This document shows positions 46,601 through 55,500 of a stretch of 64,000 bases of DNA, piece after piece (positions within the stretch are counted from its first letter, which is position 1; the number at the start of each line of letters is the position of its first letter). The stretch is taken from assembly GCF_000283155.1 (NCBI RefSeq), contig NW_004454178.1, positions 25,273,189 to 25,337,188 on the forward strand. Direction: 5' to 3'. A program made the translations under genes and the position numbers. This DNA comes from Ceratotherium simum simum (taxonomy: Eukaryota; Chordata; Mammalia; Perissodactyla; Rhinocerotidae). The notes beneath the pieces were generated by a model, which saw nothing but the letters and a program-made list of their open reading frames with translations, did no database searches and had not been told where the DNA came from.

Positions 46601-49510
46601 TGAGTTTAGGATCGTGCTGACACACATAGGAAGCTCTAAGTGTCAGTTGTTCCTGTTGTCATTGCTGTTCCTGTCATTTTCTGAATGTTAAATCGACAGA
46701 TGCAGAACAGTTTGCATGTTCTGTTTTAAGCGTGCTTTTCCCCGCTTAAAACTTCCATGTGCATCCAGGATTAAAGATGTGTATGTACACTACATAAAAA
46801 TAACCCGAGAGATCAGACTCGAGTACGTGTACAACCCTGGAGCTGGAGAAGGCCTTCTGCAGCAAGACAGGAAACTGCGAAGCCACAGAGGAGAGCGGGG
46901 TTACGTGAGAAGTGGATCTCCCAAAGAGCAGGCATGTGCCGAGAGGACCTGGCAACAGGGCGTGCGTGTGTGGCACACCTGCGCTCATGTGACCGGAGCC
47001 TGCTCCTTGCTGACCGCTGTGCCTTTCTGTGTCTGTTTCAGTTTACTGAGAGAACATTCGATTGACGGCACCGGCTGGGCTCCCACTAGGACGTTAAAGG
47101 TAGAGAGCAATGCCTTTGACCACAGCCCTCCCCTGGAGTAACCAGCCTCCTGTAAGAACAGTGACGTCCTCCCTGTCCTGTCCACACAGCTGGCTGGGCA
47201 CACCCTATTCCCTCCTCTCCCCACCACCTGCCTGGGGCTGCTTGGCCAAGCCCTTGCCCTGATCACTTCCTCTGCCCCCAGTCCTCTTTAGGGCACTGGG
47301 GGGAGGGGGCAGGTCATCTACTCTCCCTTCTGCCCTTTACCACTTGGGCTTCAGATAATTTACAGTTTCTCTTTCACCCTGGTCTTTTATAGTCATCTCA
47401 CCCTTAAAGGAGAGGAGAGTTTCCAGGAATGGGTAGAGAGGGAGGAAAAGAAAGGGTAGATGTGGGCTTTCTGTCTGTTCTGAGTTACACTGGACAGAGG
47501 AGGGGTGGCAGGACAGCAGCCAGGTATGTCCTGAGGAGACGCCCCTTCTACTGGGGGCGCAGTGTGGAAGGGGAGCCACAGGGACTAAATAAATGCCCCA
47601 GTTCCTTCTACAACAGCATCCTGAGTTGGTTTCAGTGGCACACATCATGAGCACCTGCCTGAGGCCACCAGCTATGGCTTCACCTCAAGGCTTTTCTGCA
47701 AGGGTATCTGTAGGGCACCTATGGTTTCTTCATGTTGCCTGGTCTTTTTATCAGTAGTCGTCAGAACTTTTGGCTAGTGTTCACTTAGCAGTAAACAGCT
47801 ACCTGACTTTTGCCATCATTTTTTGACTGAGTAACGAAATAGTTCCACGCGATCGTAGCCTTTGCCCTATCCTGTGGTGGATCAATACCGCCCAGAAGAG
47901 CGCTCGCCGGGTACTGGGTTCAGGGTCCACTGTGTTCCCAGCCTGCACTTTAGCTGGGGACTCAGCACAAAGGCGTGGTCATCTGGGCCAGGCCCATCTT
48001 CCCTGGTGACTGTGTCTGCCTTCTCTGAGTCTGACAGTCTCACCAGGTCAACACTTGCACGTTGTTGGTGAAGCTCAGAGAACTGTGGCACCTTGCACGT
48101 GCCATCTTTTCCTCTCTCCCTCTCTGTCTTTCCTCAAGAGTATTATTTTTCCACACACGTCAGCTTTGTCTCAGTCATGCATGGATTATACAAGTTGTCA
48201 TAACTAAAACCCTTATAAGTCTAAGTCTGTGCCACATGCACAGAAAGAAAGCAATGGCTGATAACAGAGATGCAGCATTGGATGCTGCCCCTCAGGTCGC
48301 AAGGGTGAGCCTGAGCAGGACTGGACATGTGTGCCGGGCTTTCTTTCCCAACCGTCCATCACAGATTAACTCTCCAGGACCTGCCTTTTAAAATAACTTC
48401 TGCAGAAAACGAACCTCATCTGTTACATGTTGATTTATGGATCCATCTCTTAGAGACTGTCATTCCTGTTCCCCAGCTCTTGGGGGAGGACAGGAGGCAC
48501 ACTGCAGCCTCAGTGCTCTTAGAGGACGCTGAGGCCCAGAGAGACGTGTAGGTGACTGCACCAGGCCTGGGCCGGGTCTAGTTCTGTACGTAACCACACC
48601 TTGTGGAGACAGCTACAAACTGGTGTATAGACCGCTCCTTGTGTCCAGAAAGGACTGTTGGGTGTTGGGTATCACCAAGTAGGTCCTTCGGGGGAAGAAC
48701 ACAGGGAAGGAGTTTGGGGCCCTGTCCCAGAGTCAGGGGACACTGCAGACTTCATGCAGTCATGACCGTGGCTCCTCATGAGGTGTCGTCTCTGCTACCA
48801 GGGGCAGCCTGGCCTGTGCTTCTCTCACCATGTCCTGGACATGTCCTGCCTTGTGAGACTTAGCTTCTGTACAGGCAGTCCCTCTACTTGGAAGGTGCCC
48901 TTCCTGCCATCCCTCCACCTGGCGGGCCCCCACTTCCTCTGTGAAGCCTCTCCTCCCTGGGTGGGTCCTCTGTGGGAACACTTCTGTGGAAGTTCTGCTA
49001 ACATGCCTGTCTTCCTGACCCCCTCTACCAGACCGAGAGCCTGTGTTCACTCCCAGCTCCAGCCTCAGGCCTGGCTCACACCAAAAGGACATGGATGGAT
49101 GGATGGATGGATGGATGGATGGATGGATGAATGAAGGGGTGGGTGGGTGGGGAGATGGAGAGGGACAGATGGATGGATGGGAGAAAGCAGAGCATGGCAA
49201 TTAAAATTGCCAACTAGCAGAGAGTATTGAATGAGAATGAGAATAGGCCTTAAAAAGAGAAGACTCGTGAGCTGCTGAAGAGGAAGGCAAGAAGGATTTG
49301 TGATTGAGTCACATCACAAGTCACAGAGAACAATGATGGTTTTCAATTTTATTTTAATGAAAATTTCTGATCTTTGCATGTTAGAACATGTTAGTCTCCC
49401 TTGATTTTTGGCGTAACTAGAGCAAAATTATTAAGAAGACTCAGTGGGACAGTGAGTAATTAGCTTATCTACGATCCCAAAGAGGCCACAGATGCAAAAA
49501 CAATAGATTG

Positions 49511-49541
<31 letters not shown>

Positions 49542-52500
49542 TTTTGTTTGTTTTGTGTGTGTGTGAGGAAGATTAGCCCTGAGCTAACCCGATGCCAACC
49601 TTCCTCTTTTTGCTGAGGAAGACTGGCCCTGGGCTAACATCTGTGCCCATCTTCCTCTATTTTATATGGGACGTCGCCACAGCATGGCTTGACAAGCGGT
49701 GCATCAGTGCGCACCCAGGATCCGAACCTGCGAACCCTGGGCCACCGAAGCGGAACGCACACACTTAACTGCTACGCCACTGGGCCGGCCCCAATAGATT
49801 GTATTTTAAAGAGGACTTTTCAGAAGTCTGAACCGTATTTGGTAATGACAGGTAACAAGTGGTGTACAGTGAAGCTCTCCTTGGCCACGCTGCCCGTGGG
49901 CTTTCTCGTGCACGGGATTGGGCTCGTTGGGCCCTGGTCTCCGAGGGAGAGCAGTTTATGTTGTCTTAGATTTTGTATTCACCACCTGTGACTGCTCATC
50001 TCTGAATGTCCCACGGTTTGTTGTTATATTGAAGAGAAGTTGTTTTAATTTTCTGTCTTGGGGAAAATAAAGCATGCTGAAGGTGACTTTTGATGTGGCA
50101 CAATACGTATTTCTTGGTCATGGATTTAAAAGACTTCAGTGCACAGAAGCCTGAAACTTGTTTTCTTCTTTCTTTCTCATTTCAGGATGTTGTTTGGGGA
50201 TTAAACTCTTTGTTTACTGTGAGTATATTGACCAAAATCCCAAGTTTTTCTTGATTCCCCTGACTGCTGGTGTTAAACATGACATGAAAGGATAACACGA
50301 AGGGATTAAAAACAACACCGTGTACACAGACCCCCTTTTCTCTTGCACTTTTGAGTCAGAAGAACAGTGAGACGGGAACTGAGAGGGCTTTGGAGTGTCA
50401 CGTCGGGAGGTCATTGGGGGAAGGAGGGGAGCAGAGCGTCGCCCCCACTTTCTAGGGGCTTGAGACCAGTTCCACTGCTATAGGCTCCTTCACATGGGGC
50501 AGGTGTTCCTCTGGGAGTGCTTGGCCCAGCCCTGCACTGCATCTGCTCCAACCAGCAGCCCAGTCTGCAGCCTTCTTCACTCCCAGGCGTCCTGGTTTGG
50601 TTGAAGGAGTCTGTGGTCACCCGACCTTGAGGCTTTTCATGAACCCAGAACCTTAGAGTTTTTCTTGATTTCTCAGTGACAAGCTGCCCAAGTTTGCTGT
50701 CCTCAGAAAACAGTGCATCACAGGCAGGGCTGGAGGGCAGGAGAGGCATAGGGAGAAGTAAAAAGGGCACAGCCGAAGTGGGTATTTGGACTTCTTATAT
50801 AATATTATTTGTTCCTTCGAGTTTTTATTTTTTGATCATAAAAGAGCTTTACAAGAAATAAGCTTCAGGGATCTGTCTCTAGGGGGGAAAAAAAAACAGC
50901 TGTGCTCCTTTTGGTAAAACCTAAGGTCCTTCCATGAAAATGAGCCCATCCTGGGCAGCCCCCAAGGACTGCCGGCTGTTGGAGGGGCAGCTTCCTGGTC
51001 CTAGCAGATGCACGGGTAGAAAGGGTCTGGTGCTCCCTCCTGAGGCCCCGGGACACTGGCATGATGGCACTGCCCCTGCATTCAGTCGGGTTCCAGACAT
51101 CATCCCTGCTGGGCTATGAGTGCCATGCTTATGAAGGTGAGTTAGAAGATAAAGAGAAAATCCAGCTAAGGTCAGAATAGACTTACAAAGGCAAAATTGT
51201 TCATCACAAAATAAAGGAGGGAAATGAATTTTTAAGTAAAAAAGAATGGGATTTCTATTTGGAAATATTCATAATGAGTGGTTTTTCATTCTCCAGTTAT
51301 TAAAAATAGCATTAGAAATTAATGTGATTGCTATTTCTTCCATTTTCACCAGACTTTGGACAATTATATGTAAGCTGACTTCTTTCAGTCAACCATTAAT
51401 CACCATTTTGAAAAAAAGACCCACACGTTCATTACTCTTACATCAGAAGAACTTCAGTTCTTAATGGAATTTCTCAACTCTCTAGGTCCTTTTATCATTC
51501 ACTGATTAGATTTCTGTTGCCTGGTTCATTCAATGAAGACTTATAACAGAAAAACAGATTCTTTCCATTGTTTACTTTGAGTTTCTCTCTTTTTAAGGAT
51601 CTTTTGAATTTTGATGATCCACTGAATATTGAAGCTGCAGAACATCATTTGCGGGACAAGGTAAGCTACTAACAGGAATGTTCTAGGTGGATGTATTTGG
51701 TAAAAAGATAATTATTGTCTCTTGATAAGTATGAAATTGAGAATGTGGGGTCCAGGACTGGGATGTAAAGCAATTTATAAATAATGTGTTATAACACGTG
51801 AGTGGTCTCAGTAAAGTGTTTGACCCAAGGTTGGTCAGAAAGGGTTTTATTAGATGTGATTTCCTAGTAGAATTCAGTGAGTAACTTAAACCAGGCAACT
51901 GTTACTTCACCTTGTTAACAGACCAGGCAGATAGAAGGGAGAATGTCACACCCACCAGCACCCTCCTGGCTCCCAGCCAGCTACGTCACCCCTCCACAGC
52001 TTCCAATGAGCTCATACACAAGCATGCCTGTTTGGTTTTGGCCCCAGATAATTGGATGATATTTATAACTCCTAATCTTCAATTCCTTTTTTTTAAAACT
52101 TCCTTCCCCTCCAAGTCAATGCATAAACTATCGCTCAGTCATTTTAGGAGCTGTTAATATTCCATAAAGTGGCTCTACCATACTTTTTTTAACCATTCCT
52201 TATTGGTGGGCACTTGGGTTTTCCCCACGGGGTTTTTATCTGATTACAAACGATAATGCAGTAAATGTTCCGTGTACACACATCCTTACAGAGTGCATGA
52301 ACAAGGCATTGGATCTGGAGCAGGAGGCTGGGAGATGGCCCTGTATGCTTGGACAAGGCTGTTAGAGGTTGCTCAGCCTCACTTGGGGCCAAGCTAGTTA
52401 GCTAGTTAGGCCCAAGTGGGCAGCACTGCAGTGCTGACTTGGTTTAGTCAGAGAACCTCGCCTTTCATTTTCTGAACCAGATTCCCTGAGAATCCTGGCC

Positions 52501-55500
52501 GACCCCAGCAGTCTGCCCCTAACACTGTTGGATTGGCTGGCATTGCTCTGAACATACAAAGTTCTAAAAGCCACTAGGTTGATTCTAAGTATCGTACTTA
52601 ACATTAAGAGCAAGTGCTTCTGTTTATGTAAGACCTACTGTGTGCCAGGGTGTGCAGGGCGTTTTAAATGTGCTGTGTGTGATGTTCACCACAACCCTGA
52701 ACAGAGGGGCAGGGGTGCTGCCTCAGCAGGGCCCCGAGGAGTGGGCAGGAGTGTCCCTGCCAGAGACCCAAGAGCCGCGCCTACTTGCCTGTGTCCTGTG
52801 TGACAGGCACAGTGAGGAACAGGGAGTCCTGCAGCAGGACTTGAGGGTCAGTGGGTGCTTTTGGTCAGGCGGAGGAGGCTGGCTGTCAGGCCAGCGTGTT
52901 GCCAAGGAGGTCGGGAGGTAGCAGAGGTCCTCGGATGAAGTGCCCGTGGTAAGACGGCTCTGGGCCGGGCAGCCCCCTCAGCCTGTTCTCACGGCTCGCC
53001 CACCTTCAATGGTTGGCCTTCCGCACCACCTTTGGGCAGCACTGGCTGGGTTGTGTGGCCTGGCAAAGCCTTGGTTTGTCCAGTGCGCTGACAAGCCCTT
53101 GCAGGCGTGCTCCGGGGCTCTGTGCCTTTTCAGGAGGCTCCATTCATGTTGTAACTCCACCTGTCATTGTCGCGGACAAGGACATCCCCACTCAGGACTG
53201 TGGCTGTTGGCAGCCCTTGTGGACTCAACCTTGTCAGGGAAGGAAAGCGATGATAATAGGGAATGCTTCTACAGAGGCAGGTGGGGAAAGATGTCACAAA
53301 TCGTCTTTTTTTTCTTGGAAGGTTGCTTCATACTCTTTGTATGAAATAAGGGGAAGACTTACAGTTTATAAAATTTTAGTCCCGGTAAGATGGGCTTAAA
53401 ATCCTCCAAACAGTGATTCCTCTACATGAATTCTGAGAAGTGTCCCATCCCCACCCATGCCCTCCTGCCAAGTCATGGTCACAGTTACTGCACTTTCTGC
53501 TTCCTTTATTTTGTATTCACTGTTCATCCCAAATTTGACTTGTGGCCACTGAAGTGCCAGGTAAAGTGCTAAATGCCCAGGATAGATGAGTGGACAGATG
53601 GTTCCTGTCCCTGTGGAGTGGACATGCTAGTGGGAGGAGGCCGAGTGCAGATAAGCAAACATAACATGTGGTAGGGGGGTCCTGGGGGTCAGGGGGTGAG
53701 AGGTGTTGCTATTTTATGTGAGGTGCTCAGGGAGGGCCTTTCTGATGTGAACCAAGTGAGGAAGCGTATTCCAGAGAGTGTCAACAGCCAGTGCAAAGGC
53801 CCCAAGGCGGGAATGTGCTGGGCTGTTCAGGGAAGAGTACAGAGGCCAGCCTGACTAGAGCAGGGGAGCAGGACAGCAGTGACGTGATGGTAGCAGCAAC
53901 CTTGAGGGGCCCTTGCATGTGCCAGGCACTGTCCCAGGCACTTCCACGAGGGCATTTGTTCCCCTGACAACTCCACAAGGCAAGGAGTCTTATTATCCCT
54001 GATTTGCTGCTGAGGAAGCAGAGCCACCAAGAAGGTGAGAGACTTGCCAGGAAGGGGCAGAGCCCAAGATTTGGTCTTCACTTGGTCCTGCTCTGTGGGC
54101 CCCCAGGCAAAGTGGCAAGTGGGAGGCAGCAGAGGCCTGAGCATAGAGGGCCTTCTGGAGGCCATGGACTCTGGGCTCTGTCCTGGGTGAGATGATGAGA
54201 GCAAAGGGGATTAAGACTAATAAGCAGAGGCACTTTTGGTCCTGAGGGCAGGATGTGGGGTGAGGGGTGCCTATGGGGTCTTCACTTCACATCTGTGAGC
54301 CTCGGCTGTGGCTCCTTACTAGCTGACAGTGTTGTTGGCTTCTGGGTACCATGGAAATGACCTTGGGAGAGTTTTTGCTAGAGGCAAGTCAGGGCTTCTA
54401 CACAGCCCATCTTTCCTGTGGGCTGAGGGCTGTGTGGGAGCCTCTGAATGCAGTCCTGTCAACAAGTGCGGGCATTGGTAGTCAGGGCCACCTGGAGTGC
54501 CATCATAGCTCTCCACTTTCTCAGCTGAGACTGTGAGCAAGTCACCGAACCATTTCCAGAACTTTAAAACTAGGAACCTGCCCTGACCTTGCAAGGGTGA
54601 CTGTGCAAATTAAGTGTGGCAGAAGAGCAGGCCAGCTCAGTGCTCCAGTGCCTTCTAAGTGTGACCCCTGGAAGAGACGCAGCTCCAGGCAGCGGCTCGC
54701 CACAAGAGGGCGCACGTCAGCACCCACCAAGTGCTGTGCTGTGCTGTGCCGTGCTCCCTGCACAGTGGGAGCCACGCGGCCTTGCGCCTGTTACTTGGAC
54801 GGAAGCAGTGTGACCCCACGGGACATCAGTGACCTGGCAGCTGTGTTATAGGAGTAAGAGGGTGGAGAGCCTGCCTGTCAGATTACACAGTGTCCTGCCA
54901 CTAAATGCAGCCGTTCTGAGGTGGGCAAGGCCCTCCCCCAGTCCTGCAAGGCCAGGGAATTTTGCTCCTAACTTAGAGAGAACAGACCTGGGGGACACAC
55001 CTGGGTGCCGGCTCAGATCTGAGGTGGCTTTCCCTCCCCACCCATCCTGACCTGGGAGATCCCCAGATCCATGGGGAGCCACCCGGCTCCCAGGTGGCTC
55101 TGCTTGATGCCCAAGGAGGGATCTTTGCTCTAAGCCCACCCCTACTCTCGGGCAGGGTGGTCACCCTGATGGTGGGCTGCACTTAGGCCATGAAGAGTGG
55201 ACACACTTGAAATAGGCAGCCAGGTCCAGAGAAGTCGTTCTCGGAAGACACTTCCTTAGAGCAGCAGCCACGGCTCAACACTCATCTGTGGTCAGGAGTC
55301 CTGGCCTGACTCGTCCACACTCGTGGGGCTCGCTCTCCCCATCTGCAAAATGAAGGGTCTTAGGATCCCTTCCTCTTAGAGCTTCTGTTTATGTCCCCAG
55401 CCCCAGCACTTGGGCACAGTGTCTTGCACACAGTGGGCATGCAGAGTAGTGGGAAACAGCGCTCAGCTCCACAGGTCTCTGATTATCCTGCCACCGTGGC

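Larger units (their letters stand above)
42644..47041 (+). other. UBE2F: UBE2F intron 6 (4,398 bp)
   Basis: Holds a CTCF-like motif (42862-42875), a MIR (about 43330-43460), an antisense ERE (43698-43967), L1ME pieces (about 44330-44830 and 46740-46900) and a MIR-like piece (about 46535-46655). The GC-rich part at 44880-45600 has overlapping open frames on both strands but no recognisable protein. Confidence 0.85.
47100..50185 (+). other. UBE2F: UBE2F intron 7 (3,086 bp)
   Basis: Mostly unique GC-moderate sequence with a GGAT microsatellite (49091-49129) and an antisense ERE (49512-49791). Sequence at 47100-49080 shows nothing identifiable beyond a possible old repeat at 48500-48560. Confidence 0.85.

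Noticed and set aside
46716..47141. 141-codon open frame overlapping exon 7
   Set aside because: It mixes an L1 fragment, intron sequence and exon 7, and reads into the intron after the donor; exon 7 has proper splice sites and joins the UBE2F frame.
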